Shown here: one piece after another, positions 1 through 8,304 of the stretch
Position numbering within the stretch: the first letter of the stretch is position 1
Layout: every line of letters begins with the position of its first letter
NCBI GenBank assembly: GCA_021296095.1
Contig: JAGWBB010000014.1
Span: forward strand, 19,658-58,767
Reading direction: 5' to 3'
DNA from: Desulfurellaceae bacterium
GTDB lineage: Bacteria > Desulfobacterota > Binatia > Bin18
DNA: 39,110 nucleotides
Made by a program: the position numbers and the translations under genes
Notes under the pieces: generated by a model
Seen by the model: the letters and a program-made list of their open reading frames with translations, nothing else
Databases searched by the model: none
What the model was told of the DNA's origin: nothing

Positions 1-129
1 CGCTACCTCAGCCCCGACGAGGCCGGGGCGGCCTCGGCCACGCTCGGCGACTACCGGCGTTCCTGGCAGCTGTGGCGAGCCGCAGTCCTGGCCAACCTCT
101 CGACCGGGCAAACTTCTCGCTCCCGTTAG
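1..129 (+). CDS. C-terminal end of an unidentified protein (5' partial)
   Basis: An open frame runs in from the window edge and stops at TAG 127-129, giving about 42 residues beginning RYLSPDEAGAAS and ending near TGQTSRSR. The residues look like a helical protein tail, but no family is recognisable from so little sequence. The codon bias is the high-GC bias of the metabolic genes, unlike the lower-GC stretch that follows, so this is probably the end of a resident gene at the boundary of an accessory segment. The real frame cannot be proven without upstream sequence. Confidence 0.35.
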   Translation, partial: RYLSPDEAGAASATLGDYRRSWQLWRAAVLANLSTGQTSRSR

Positions 130-185
130 ACTCGGCTCCGTCAGGAAGGATATCAGACAGTGATGCACTGCCCCCGTCGTCCTCC

Positions 186-818
186 CTATTCCACACAACT
201 TTCTCCGCCCTGGAATGACTGGTGTTCCTTCAGCCATTCCCCGACAATGGTAGTGTAGTCGTTGAAGATTAGCTGGCTCGGTTCCAGATGCAGTTCCGCG
301 CACATACGTGGCAGTCTTTTCTTGAAGCGTTGATACCGTTGCCAGATGTGGGCTCCGCCGGGGATATCCACATTTGTCTGGGAAGATCGAAGCCAGTCGC
401 GGACGATCCGAACCGCAGTCTGCGGATCGTTGTTGTGCGCCTCAGTATCCTGGCCTGAAATGTCTGAAAGGAACTTCTGGTAGCGGTATTTGTCTCGGTC
501 TACAACGAGGCAGTTTCTCTTGTCTCCTCGTCACGCGATACCGAGGAACAATCCTAACTCGAAGGGCATATTGAAACGGGGCAGTCGATTGGCTTTATCG
601 AGCCCTGTCCTAGAAATGTCATGATATCCGAATCGGCATTCCTGCATAATTCGAAGAATCTTGTCTACGCGGACTTCCCCAGTGTTGATAATCTCAAGCG
701 TGGAGCGGGCGATAAATCCGCAGTCAAAGACTGCGAAGACGACCGCGTTAAAGATACGTTTATACGGCCTATCAAAAGGGCAGTTAATAAAGACGTTGGA
801 TTCGTATCCAGCAGCCAT
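186..818 (-). pseudogene. TIR/NDT-like nucleotide-binding family protein interrupted by an in-frame TGA
   Basis: One continuous reading frame of about 210 codons starts at ATG 818 (MAAGYESNVFINCPFD) and ends at 186, broken only by a TGA at 531-533 after ELGLFLGIA. Both sides are clearly the same protein. Upstream come NVFINCPFD, CRFGYHDISRT and LPRFNMPFELGLFLG. Downstream, without frame change, come DRDKYRYQKFLSDISGQD, AVRIVRDWLR and GGAHIWQRYQRFKKRLP. I recall this arrangement from a conserved uncharacterised bacterial family of about 200 residues with a probable nucleotide-binding (TIR or nucleoside-deoxyribosyltransferase-like) fold; the fold assignment is inference. A few residues normally following ELGLFLG also seem to be missing next to the TGA. 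A weak GAAGG precedes the start. Two separate proteins are unlikely because the second half has no well-placed start or ribosome site. Most likely an inactivated accessory gene. Confidence 0.65.
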
Positions 819-1226
819 TAACGCCTTCGTCAGCCGAATCTACGCACAGCCCTTTTCACTGTCTTTCGTGAGACCGTTCCTATCGCGTGGGACGACCTAA
901 CAGTGCGCTGCGGGAGTGGGTTCCTTTTGACAGTCTTGGGGTTTGAACTGCCCCCACCGCCGCCGGGGACATTGTTGCCCGGAGCTGGCGGCTGCTTGAG
1001 CGAACTCCTCCTTACTGGAATGCTTCTCACGTTCCTTCCTCCTCTGTCACAGACGGGTTCATCTGAATCACTGCCTCTTCGGTCTTGTCAAGATGCCACA
1101 GTGTCGAAGGGTCTGGTTTTTTCGCCCGGCGCAGCGGACGCTCTGCGTGCCCAACCCGGGCATGTCCTTCTGAGCTTGCTGCAGTTTTAACAGACGCTAC
1201 TATCCACATGCGTTACGGCTCCGTCC
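819..1226. other. Intergenic/accessory stretch without a recognisable gene
   Basis: About 400 bases lie between the decayed family protein and the decarboxylase. On the minus strand two small overlapping frames exist (1027-1209, about 60 codons, and 830-1030, about 66 codons). The first ends in an acidic tail; the second is rich in Gly, Pro, Lys and Arg with a run of five glycines. Neither shows a known motif. They could be the eroded neighbour of the downstream pseudogene. I do not call them as genes. Confidence 0.3.
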
Positions 1227-2882
1227 TCAGTGCGTCTCGCCGACCGAGGCGGTGATGTATTTGATTGTCACCGGCGACAGCTCGTGCGGGTCGGCCATGA
1301 CCTCGATGATCACAAACGACGGGATGTCGTCGGTCGCCTTGAGTGCGGCCCGCAGCTCGGCGACCGTCTGAACCCGGATGCCGGTGCCGCCCCACGCCTC
1401 GGCCAGCCGGGCGTAAGGCCACGGCGGGGTGGCCAGCAGGTCTTCCCGCTCGGATATCGGTCGGAAGATGCCCCAGCCGCCGTTATTCATCAGCACCACA
1501 ATCGGGTTCAGACCGTAACGCGGAGCATGGGCGATTTCCGGTCCGGTCATCTGAAACGCGCCGTCGCCGCACAAGATCAACGGGCGCTGGCCGGTGCCGA
1601 TCTGCGCCCCCATGGCACCCGGAATGCCAAACCCCATGGAGGCGTAATAGCCCTGGGCCAGATAGCTGCTGCGGCGGCCAAAGCGCACGTCCAGGCCGGC
1701 GAACAGCATATCGCCCGCCTCGGCTACAACCAGATGTTCGGGATGGGTGTCCAGAAAGGCGTTCACCTCGCACAGCATGTCGGTGACCCCGATGGAGCGA
1801 TCCTCACCCGGCGCCTGGGGCGCAAGATTATCGTGATAGCTGACCGTCTCGCGGCGCTGGCGAATCGGCGCTTCGAGCAGCGCCTGGAGATAGTCGTCGA
1901 GGGCGACATCAGTATAGCTGTGATGGCTGATATCGACCCGGTTCTCCGAGGCCCACACCAGTTTTTCGCGCGGCAACCGGGGTAGCTGGGAGCCCAGATT
2001 CATATCGGTCAGCAGCGTCCCCAGGTTCACCACCAGGTCGGCCTCGTCAACCCGGCGGCGGATCGGCTCGGGCGAGATGACCCCGATATGCACCCCCATG
2101 TGCTGGGGATGGTCGGCCGGAAACGCGCCCTTGGCCAGCACGGTCGTGGCGCACGGGGCGCCCGTCTTTTCGACCAGGACAACCGCCTGGTCCACAAGTT
2201 TGTGGCGGAAGACCTCGATACCCACAATCACAAAGGGTTTCTTGGCCTGGTTGAGGCGGTTCACCGTATCCCGGGCCGCCTCGGCAACCTTCTGGGGATC
2301 GGAGTGGTGACGGGCAAAAGTGCCGTCCCAGCCCAGGATGGACTTGGGCACCGTGATCTTCCGCTCGACCATATCCTGATGGATCTCGATATAGCCCGGC
2401 TGCTGGTGCAGCCAGATGGCTTGCATGACCTCATGAATATCCTCGACCGCAGTCTGGGGATTATCAATAATCTTGGCCGCACACGTGATTTCCTTGAAGA
2501 CCCGAAACTGGGACTCGATTTCCTTGGCCTGATGGTGGACCAGAATACCCAGCTTGCGTTTTTCCTCACCCGGTCCGCCGCTGACGACCAGGATCGGCAC
2601 CCGCTCAGAGTAGGAGCCGGCCACCGCATTGACCACATTCAGCCCACCCGCCCCATAGGTCACACACAGCACGCCGAGCCGCCCGGTCGCCCGCGCATAG
2701 CCGTCCACCGCAAAACCGGCTCCGGGCTCGTGAGAAAACGTCATCACCCGCATGTCACGGGGTTTGCCAAACTTCATGAACAGCTGGATGACCAGATCAC
2801 CGGGAATGCCGAACAGGCGGCTGACGCCAGCCTTACGCAGATAGGCCACCAGAAAATCGCCGAGCTGCATATGTGCTTTCAT
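1227..2882 (-). CDS. Thiamine-diphosphate-dependent 2-oxo acid decarboxylase (PDC/IPDC-like)
   Basis: A 551-residue ThDP enzyme. Start ATG 2882 follows an AGGGAGG ribosome site; a longer frame to 2912 lacks one. The N-terminal pyrimidine-binding domain has FGIPGD (Asp29) and the activating Glu52 in SHEPGAGFAVDGYAR. The adjacent histidines His116-His117 in GILVHHQAKE match the catalytic His pair of pyruvate, indolepyruvate and branched-chain oxo-acid decarboxylases and are absent from acetolactate synthases. The C-terminal domain carries the ThDP motif GDG (439-441) through NN (466-467). The glutamate that follows this motif in pyruvate decarboxylases (NN-x-G-Y-T-x-E) is missing: the sequence reads NNGGWGIFRP. 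Decarboxylation of a 2-oxo acid is the best call; a lyase-type carboligase is possible. It lies 121 bases downstream of the LLM gene at 3004-4047 on the same strand, with an inverted repeat between them. Confidence 0.85.
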   Translation of the reverse strand: MKAHMQLGDFLVAYLRKAGVSRLFGIPGDLVIQLFMKFGKPRDMRVMTFSHEPGAGFAVDGYARATGRLGVLCVTYGAGGLNVVNAVAGSYSERVPILVVSGGPGEEKRKLGILVHHQAKEIESQFRVFKEITCAAKIIDNPQTAVEDIHEVMQAIWLHQQPGYIEIHQDMVERKITVPKSILGWDGTFARHHSDPQKVAEAARDTVNRLNQAKKPFVIVGIEVFRHKLVDQAVVLVEKTGAPCATTVLAKGAFPADHPQHMGVHIGVISPEPIRRRVDEADLVVNLGTLLTDMNLGSQLPRLPREKLVWASENRVDISHHSYTDVALDDYLQALLEAPIRQRRETVSYHDNLAPQAPGEDRSIGVTDMLCEVNAFLDTHPEHLVVAEAGDMLFAGLDVRFGRRSSYLAQGYYASMGFGIPGAMGAQIGTGQRPLILCGDGAFQMTGPEIAHAPRYGLNPIVVLMNNGGWGIFRPISEREDLLATPPWPYARLAEAWGGTGIRVQTVAELRAALKATDDIPSFVIIEVMADPHELSPVTIKYITASVGETH

Positions 2883-2911
2883 ACGTCCCTCCCTTCCCCA
2901 CCATTGTAGCA

Positions 2912-2965
2912 AAAGGCAATCATGATCTCATCAATAGATATCGTGAGGGTATCACGATTGCCTTT
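2912..2965 (-). terminator. 15-bp inverted repeat between LLM gene and decarboxylase (terminator or operator)
   Basis: Arms AAAGGCAATCATGAT (2912-2926) and ATCACGATTGCCTTT (2951-2965) pair over 15 positions with one G-T mismatch and a 24-base loop. Read on the minus strand, the hairpin lies just after the stop of the LLM gene and is followed by TTTTGC, as in a factor-independent terminator. It also lies 30 bases upstream of the decarboxylase start, so it could serve as an operator or attenuator. The low-GC composition stands out from its surroundings. Confidence 0.45.
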
Positions 2966-3003
2966 CGACGCGGCTGGCGAGCGAGAGGTATGACGAAATT
3001 GCA

Positions 3004-4047
3004 CTACGGCGAGTCGTCGAGACTGCGGATCGCCTCCATCACCTGTTCGAGCGCAGCGATCCGAGCATTGAGCCCGTCGGCCTCAATCCGCAGGGTCAGC
3101 CCGTCAATCCCGGCCTGCCGGTATGTGTGGAACCGCTGGCGCACCATGGCGAGCGTGCCGATCGCGCCGAACTGACTCACCATGGCGTCCGGCACACGCT
3201 CGGCAGCTTCTTTACGCTTGCCCGCAATCCACAGCCGCTGGACCGCTTTGGCCTCGTCCTCAAAGCCGGAGCGCTGAAATGCGGCGTTGTAGAAATTCGT
3301 CGTGGCCGAGCCCATGGCGCCCAGGCTGAACGCCACCCCCGGCTTGCGGGCGGCGATCAGCTCCTCGACATTATCGCCAATCGCCACCGGGCACGTCGCA
3401 TGCAGCTCAATAGCGTCCAGGCTGCGGCCCGCAGCCTGAGCGCCTCGACGGATATGGGCAAAATGCGCCTCGGCATGATCGGGCGAGAATGAGGTCCCCA
3501 GCCAGCCGTCAGCCGCCGCCCCGGTATACTCCAGCGCCTTGGGCGCCAGGGTGGCCAGAAAAATGGGAATGTCCACCGGCGGATGGTCAATACGCAGGGC
3601 CTTGCCCTCGCCGCCCGGCCGCGGCAGGTGATGAACGCGGCCGCGGTAGCGCAGCTTCTCGCCCCGAAAGGCCAGGCGGACAATCTCGACCGTTTCCTTG
3701 AGCCGGGTCAGGGGCGCGCGGAAGGCCACGCCTTGCAGCCCCTCGACAACCTGGGGACCGCTGGTGCCCAGCCCCAGCACAAAGCGGCCCTGGGACAGAT
3801 CGTGCAGCGCCAGGGCGCTCATGGCGGTCATCGACGGCGTGCGGGCGCTGATCTGCATGATACCGGTGCCCAGCCTGATACGGCTGGTGTGGCCGGCCAG
3901 ATAGGCCAGCGAGGTCACCGCGTCCTGGCCCCAAGCCTCGGCCGACCAGACATAGTCCACACCCAGGCGCTCGGCCTGGCGGACAAACTCCAGCGTGCTG
4001 CGGATGTTGGTTCCGGTCGCGCCACCGACTGTGATAGATATCTTCAT
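3004..4047 (-). CDS. LLM-class (probably F420-dependent) oxidoreductase
   Basis: A 347-residue single-domain bacterial-luciferase-like TIM barrel. I place the start at ATG 4047 (MKISITVGGATG), where the family begins. An in-frame extension to 4392 would read backwards through the 12-bp repeats and the divergent transporter gene and is rejected. Family features are ERLGVDYVWSAEAWGQD near residues 26-42, the barrel-strand motif RLGTGIMQISARTP, QGRFVLGLGTSGPQV, and the late IFLATLAPKALEYTG segment. The AEAWG type at the second strand is common in F420-dependent members, whereas FMN-dependent members here read EHH. Substrate unknown. It is divergent from the Nramp-like gene and upstream of the decarboxylase on the same strand. 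Confidence 0.85.
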   Translation of the reverse strand: MKISITVGGATGTNIRSTLEFVRQAERLGVDYVWSAEAWGQDAVTSLAYLAGHTSRIRLGTGIMQISARTPSMTAMSALALHDLSQGRFVLGLGTSGPQVVEGLQGVAFRAPLTRLKETVEIVRLAFRGEKLRYRGRVHHLPRPGGEGKALRIDHPPVDIPIFLATLAPKALEYTGAAADGWLGTSFSPDHAEAHFAHIRRGAQAAGRSLDAIELHATCPVAIGDNVEELIAARKPGVAFSLGAMGSATTNFYNAAFQRSGFEDEAKAVQRLWIAGKRKEAAERVPDAMVSQFGAIGTLAMVRQRFHTYRQAGIDGLTLRIEADGLNARIAALEQVMEAIRSLDDSP

Positions 4048-4092
4048 GCGTGTGAGATACCAGATTCGCACCCCAAAATCACGACCAACATC

Positions 4093-4145
4093 ATGACCAA
4101 AAGCATGACCAAAAGCATGACCAAAAGCATGACCAAAAGCATGAC
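4093..4145 (+). repeat. 12-bp tandem repeat (ATGACCAAAAGC), four perfect copies plus a partial copy
   Basis: Units at 4093-4104, 4105-4116, 4117-4128 and 4129-4140 are identical, followed by ATGAC before the SD AAGGAGG of the transporter gene. Each unit contains an ATG and would encode Met-Thr-Lys-Ser. The repeat frame is not the transporter frame (4093 and 4157 differ by 64), so it is not an N-terminal extension. The array fills the divergent intergenic region between an LLM gene and the transporter and offers repeated decoy start codons just upstream of the true start. Confidence 0.9.
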
Positions 4146-4156
4146 AAGGAGGCGGC

Positions 4157-5569
4157 ATGAACGCTCGCATCGCACCCCTCAGAACGGCCGACCTGCCCCA
4201 TCGCAGCCAGTCCTTCTGGCGCATGACCGGACCGGGCGCGGTGCTGGTCGGTCTGTCGATCGGGGCCGGCGAGATTGTGCTGTGGCCGTGGATCACCACT
4301 AAGTTCGGGGCCAGCATGGTCTGGGCCGCCGCCCTGGGAGTCTTTCTACAGCTGTGGGTGAATATCGAAATCGGCCGCTGGGCGATTGTCACCGGCGAGG
4401 CGCCGTATACCGGCTTTGCCCGGGTGTGGATGGGTTTTATCTATGCCCTGCTGTTCGTCGGCTTTGTGACCCTGTTCCTGCCCGGCTGGGCGCGCATCTC
4501 GGGCGCGGCGCTCAAGGCTCTGCTGTTCGGCCCGGACGGACCCGGCCCGGACTGGATGTGGACCGGCCTCACCTTTGTGTCGGTCGCGCTGGTGCTGTTC
4601 GGGCCCAAGGTCATGTATCGGGCGGTCGAGCGGATCACGATCGGGCTGGTCGTGTTCATGACCCTGGGTCTGATCTTCGTCGCCTTTCAGGTCGGCACCC
4701 TGGACGCCGTCGGCGAGATGGCGCGCGGGCTGCTGAACTTCGGCCATATCGAGCTGGACGACGAGTTTCCCTTCAGCCGCTTTTTTGGTGCGGTGGTGTT
4801 TGCCGGAGCCGGCGGAGCCGGCAACCTGTGGTACGCCTTTTATCTGCGCGATAAGGGCATCGGCATGGGGGCGCGCATGCCGACCCTCACAAACCCGCTG
4901 CGCGGCGGGGCCGATACCGAGACGCCGACCGGCTATACCTATCCGGACACCGAGCCGAACCGCCGCGCCTTCAAGGACTGGCTGCGCTGGGTTGTGTTCG
5001 ACCAGACGCTGTACTTCTGGCTGCTCAACAGCTTGACCATGTTCCTGTTCATGTTCGGCGCCCTGTGTGTGCTGCGGCCGCTCGGGCTGGTGCCGACCGA
5101 GGGCCGGATTATCTGGGACGAGTCGCTCATCCTGGGCGAGACCCTGGGCAGCTTTGGGCGCTACCTGTACCTGGTCATCGGCATGGCCGCCCTGTTCAGC
5201 ACCCAGCTGGTGGCGGTCGATGGCGGCGCCCGGGTGTGGGCGTATATTGTGCGCAGCTGCTTTCGGTTTGGCCGCCACGTTGATCAGGCCCGGCTCTATC
5301 TGCCGTTTGCCGTCGGGTTCATGCTGGCCGGCACCGCCAGCACCTGGTTCTTTGAACGCTACGCGGTGACCGGACTCGGCTTCATTTTTAACGCCGCGCT
5401 GCTGGGCGGTTTTTCCATGGCCATGTATGTGCCGCTGATGCTATACCTCAACCTGCGTTATCTGCCCGCCTCGGCCCGGCCGGGGCCGGTGAACATCGCC
5501 ATGATGCTGGTGGCTTCGGGCGTGTACGGCAGCTTTGCCGTGTACAGCCTGTGGACGGCGATTGTCTAG
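4157..5569 (+). CDS. Nramp-related membrane transporter lacking the canonical metal-site motif
   Basis: A 470-residue polytopic membrane protein with about 11-12 hydrophobic segments. The start is set by AAGGAGG at 4145-4151. The first segment (GPGAVLVGLSIGAGEIVLWP, about residues 24-43) aligns with TM1 of Nramp/SLC11 transporters, but the unwound metal-binding DPGN is replaced by GAGE. No MPH-type metal motif is visible in the TM6 region, which reads FFGAVVFAGAGGAGNLW. This matches the divergent Nramp-related proteins rather than Mn/Fe transporters. The substrate could be Mg, another cation or an organic solute; I cannot tell. Its stop overlaps that of the convergent DUF1329 gene through the palindrome CTAG at 5566-5569. 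Confidence 0.75.
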   Translation: MNARIAPLRTADLPHRSQSFWRMTGPGAVLVGLSIGAGEIVLWPWITTKFGASMVWAAALGVFLQLWVNIEIGRWAIVTGEAPYTGFARVWMGFIYALLFVGFVTLFLPGWARISGAALKALLFGPDGPGPDWMWTGLTFVSVALVLFGPKVMYRAVERITIGLVVFMTLGLIFVAFQVGTLDAVGEMARGLLNFGHIELDDEFPFSRFFGAVVFAGAGGAGNLWYAFYLRDKGIGMGARMPTLTNPLRGGADTETPTGYTYPDTEPNRRAFKDWLRWVVFDQTLYFWLLNSLTMFLFMFGALCVLRPLGLVPTEGRIIWDESLILGETLGSFGRYLYLVIGMAALFSTQLVAVDGGARVWAYIVRSCFRFGRHVDQARLYLPFAVGFMLAGTASTWFFERYAVTGLGFIFNAALLGGFSMAMYVPLMLYLNLRYLPASARPGPVNIAMMLVASGVYGSFAVYSLWTAIV

Positions 5570-6963
5570 GGCACGGCGTCGAAAACCAGCCGGCCGGCCG
5601 CGTCCTGGGCTGCCAGTCGGGCCATCAGCTCGGGCGACAGGCTGATCTGACGCTGCTCGGGAAACTTGCCCGGCTCCAGCCCGGGGCGCAGGAAAAACTC
5701 CTCGGGCCGTTCCACCCCGAGATAGCTGCGGACCGGTTCCAGATACCATTGGCGGCGCATAAAGTCCGGGCTGAAATAGGTCAGGGTGTCGGCTGCCGAC
5801 CATTCCATGGGCCGGATGCCGTCCCGAATATTATAGGTCAGGATATCGGCCGCGATGTCCCAGTACAGGTGGATGAAGGGCGCATAGCCACGGTCTCCCA
5901 GCTCCGGGTTGACCAGCTTGGTGCGTCGCACCTCGACCTGGACCAGTCGGCCGACCCGGTCGTACATCTCGGTGCGCAGCGGATAGAAGGCGCGCTTTTC
6001 CAGCCAGTACAGCAGACGCGGGCGGGCGTAGTCGGGAATCCAGTCGGCCTTGGCCCGGGCTTCGACCACATAACACTCGACCCCGCCGTCGGGCGTATAG
6101 TGGGCATAGTCCGCGCCCATCAGACTGATATCCTCGGTCGCCACCTCCCGAAACGTGCCATCGAGCTGGGTCACCAGCACCTGCGGACGGGTGGTCGGAA
6201 AGCGCACGGTGTCGTACAGCACATCGGTCCCCAGCAGCCGCCACGAAAACTCCCAGGCGGCCCGACCCGAGGCGTCGTCAAAGGTCACCGCCATCTGGGG
6301 AAAGGGCTCGCTGCGCCGCTGAGACTTCTGACGCCGCACCCGGCGCAGCGACGGCGAATAAAAAAACATGTCCTCCTTCTTGGCGAACTGCGGCCCGGTG
6401 CGGTAGCGGAAGACGAGATTCATCGAGCCGTAGGCCTCGGGCGGGTACAGGTGCTGGGTGAGGTAGCGGTACAACAGCTGACCGGGCTGACGGCCGATCT
6501 CAGCCTCCAGCCCGCGCGGCGCGGGATAGGCCATATAGCCCACCCCCTGGCCGGCGATGGCCAGAAAACCGGTATGGGAGATGGAGCCGAAGATGTTGGC
6601 GAACACGCACGACCAGCGCGGGCGCTGGGTAAACTCCATGGCCCGGATGCCCATTTCCTCGGCACTGTACGGCGGGCGGAAGGGATACGGCTCGGCCGGC
6701 AGGTAGGGATACTCGGGGTGACGTGGCGTGCTGGCGGCCAGCTCGAGCCGGGCCAACTCAGACTCGGCCAACTCAGCCAGGGCTTTCCAGCTGCGCCCGC
6801 CCGCCGCATTCTCACCGGCGGCGGGCGAAACCGACAGGCTGGCGACCAGCAGCAGAACGAGTCCGACCCACCGTCGGGCGAGCGGTGACCGCTGCCCAGG
6901 TATGGAGAAACCTGGGCTCAGCGGCCGTTGGGGCTCGGACTCAGGCGCGCGTGAGACGCCCAC
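5566..6963 (-). CDS. DUF1329 family exported protein
   Basis: About 465 residues. The body contains blocks typical of DUF1329 (Pfam PF07044), a LolA/lipoprotein-binding-like beta fold of unknown function often found with hydrocarbon or steroid catabolism genes. Visible blocks are FRYRTGPQFAKKEDMFFYSP, SLRRVRR, WRLLGTDVLYD and VVEARAKADWIPDYARPRLLYW. A hydrophobic signal segment (VGLVLLLVASLSVSPAAG) precedes the mature part. The start is uncertain: GTG 6963 lies 19 bases after the stop of the upstream LLM gene and leaves a long n-region, with no clear SD. It is the last gene of the operon hydrolase > LLM > DUF1329. Confidence 0.75.
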   Translation of the reverse strand: MGVSRAPESEPQRPLSPGFSIPGQRSPLARRWVGLVLLLVASLSVSPAAGENAAGGRSWKALAELAESELARLELAASTPRHPEYPYLPAEPYPFRPPYSAEEMGIRAMEFTQRPRWSCVFANIFGSISHTGFLAIAGQGVGYMAYPAPRGLEAEIGRQPGQLLYRYLTQHLYPPEAYGSMNLVFRYRTGPQFAKKEDMFFYSPSLRRVRRQKSQRRSEPFPQMAVTFDDASGRAAWEFSWRLLGTDVLYDTVRFPTTRPQVLVTQLDGTFREVATEDISLMGADYAHYTPDGGVECYVVEARAKADWIPDYARPRLLYWLEKRAFYPLRTEMYDRVGRLVQVEVRRTKLVNPELGDRGYAPFIHLYWDIAADILTYNIRDGIRPMEWSAADTLTYFSPDFMRRQWYLEPVRSYLGVERPEEFFLRPGLEPGKFPEQRQISLSPELMARLAAQDAAGRLVFDAVP

Positions 6964-6982
6964 GCGGCGGCGAGCCGGTCGT

Positions 6983-8278
6983 TTACAGCGCGGCCAGGGC
7001 CTCACTCTGGGCCACCGGGTCCCACTGGCCGGTGGCCGGCAGGGGCCGCGAGCCGGGCTCGCGTTCGAGCGGGCTTTCCAGCCCCAGCTCCTTGGCGATC
7101 TCGCGCATGGCCGGGATGACCTCTTCACCGAGCAGCCGGATATTATTCATCCGTTCGGGATGGCCGATTGGGCCGTCGTTCTGCCACAGGCCGAAGATGC
7201 CCGGACGCAGGATTTCCATGATCTTGCGCAGCTTGGGGATGACGGTCTTGGGCGTGCCCCGAATCAGCTGGTAGGACTCCTGGGCGTGGGGGTAGAGGCC
7301 GTACACGGCCGCCTTGGCCTCTTCGATGCTCTGGCCCTCATAGCCGCTGAAGAGCTGCGAGCGGCCCTTGGGATCGGTGAACTGGCGGGCCAGACGCTGG
7401 GTCGCGGCCTTGGAGTTATAGCCGGACGGGAACAGCCATTCGGGCCGAATGGCAGTGTACATGCCCCCGCCGTACAAGTCCTGCTTGCCCATCTCCTGGG
7501 CCTTCTCTTCGGTCTCGGCGACATACACCTTCTGGAGATAGCCGAAGTTTTCCGGGCCGGCCTGGTAGCCCTCCTGGGCCGCAGCCTCGGCATACAGATT
7601 CCACAGCTCGACGGTCGGCTCCAGATAGGTGGCCAGGGCAACGTACGGATAGCGATGCTTGGCGCACCACTGGACCGTCTCGGGACTGACCAGACCCGGA
7701 ATCCACATCGGCGGGTGGGGTTTTTGCAGCGGCAGCGCCCACGGGTTCACAAACCGATAGTTGAAGTGTTTGCCCTCCCAGCGGAACGGTCCCGGCGTGG
7801 TCCAGGCCTTGACGATCAGATCGTGAGCCTCGTTGAAATACTCCCGGTTATAAGACGGGTTGGTATTATTGGCGAACTGCTCCGTCCCACCGCCGCGGAC
7901 CCAGCCGGCGACCAGCCGGCCCTTGGAGATCAGATCGATCTCGGCCAGCTCTTCGGCCAGCCGCAGGGGGTTGCCAACCACCGGCAGAGGGTTGCCGAGC
8001 AGCACAATGCGGACCTTCTCGGTGATCCGGGCCAGGATCGAGGCCTCCACATCGACCACCGAGCCCATGCACAGGATCAGACCGTGGTGCTCGTTCAGCA
8101 TGATGCCGTCAAAGCCCATCTTCTCGGCGAAGACATCTTCGTCGAGGTACTCGTTGTACAGCCGCGAAGCCACTGCGGGATCGTAGTAGGTGTTGGGCAC
8201 TCCCCAGTAGCCGTTCCTGAGCAGAACCTCCTCGGGCACCGGATGGTAGGGCCGCTCCGAAAAATACATGACATGCAT
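6983..8278 (-). CDS. LLM-class flavin-dependent monooxygenase
   Basis: A 431-residue luciferase-like TIM barrel with start ATG 8278 after AAGGAGG. The motif FDGIMLNEHHGLILCMGS (near residue 55) carries the Glu-His-His of FMN-type LLM enzymes. Then come VRIVLLGNPLPVVGNPLRLAEELAEIDLIS, the GRLVAGWVRGGGTEQ strand, and the late PHPPMWIPGLVSPETVQW segment. Length and motifs fit the two-component FMNH2-dependent monooxygenases, which oxidise ketones or insert oxygen and need a separate flavin reductase; none is seen nearby. Spacing of 26 bases to the upstream alpha/beta hydrolase and 19 to the downstream DUF1329 gene indicates one operon. Substrate not deducible. Confidence 0.88.
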   Translation of the reverse strand: MHVMYFSERPYHPVPEEVLLRNGYWGVPNTYYDPAVASRLYNEYLDEDVFAEKMGFDGIMLNEHHGLILCMGSVVDVEASILARITEKVRIVLLGNPLPVVGNPLRLAEELAEIDLISKGRLVAGWVRGGGTEQFANNTNPSYNREYFNEAHDLIVKAWTTPGPFRWEGKHFNYRFVNPWALPLQKPHPPMWIPGLVSPETVQWCAKHRYPYVALATYLEPTVELWNLYAEAAAQEGYQAGPENFGYLQKVYVAETEEKAQEMGKQDLYGGGMYTAIRPEWLFPSGYNSKAATQRLARQFTDPKGRSQLFSGYEGQSIEEAKAAVYGLYPHAQESYQLIRGTPKTVIPKLRKIMEILRPGIFGLWQNDGPIGHPERMNNIRLLGEEVIPAMREIAKELGLESPLEREPGSRPLPATGQWDPVAQSEALAAL

Positions 8279-8304
8279 GGCGCATCCTCCTTTGTCGGCC
8301 GTGC

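Noticed and set aside
531-533. TGA read as selenocysteine in the TIR/NDT-like gene
   Set aside because: I know of no redox-active Cys/Sec position there in the family and see no obvious SECIS hairpin. Residues also seem missing beside it, which favours decay.
1227-2882. Acetolactate synthase
   Set aside because: The His116-His117 pair is that of the decarboxylase branch, and no small regulatory subunit gene is adjacent.
4093-4145. CRISPR-like array
   Set aside because: Units are 12 bp, directly adjacent and without spacers; no cas genes.
4048-4392. N-terminal extension of the LLM protein at 3004-4047
   Set aside because: It would be translated from the antisense of the transporter gene and of the 12-bp repeats. 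The family begins at MKISIT.
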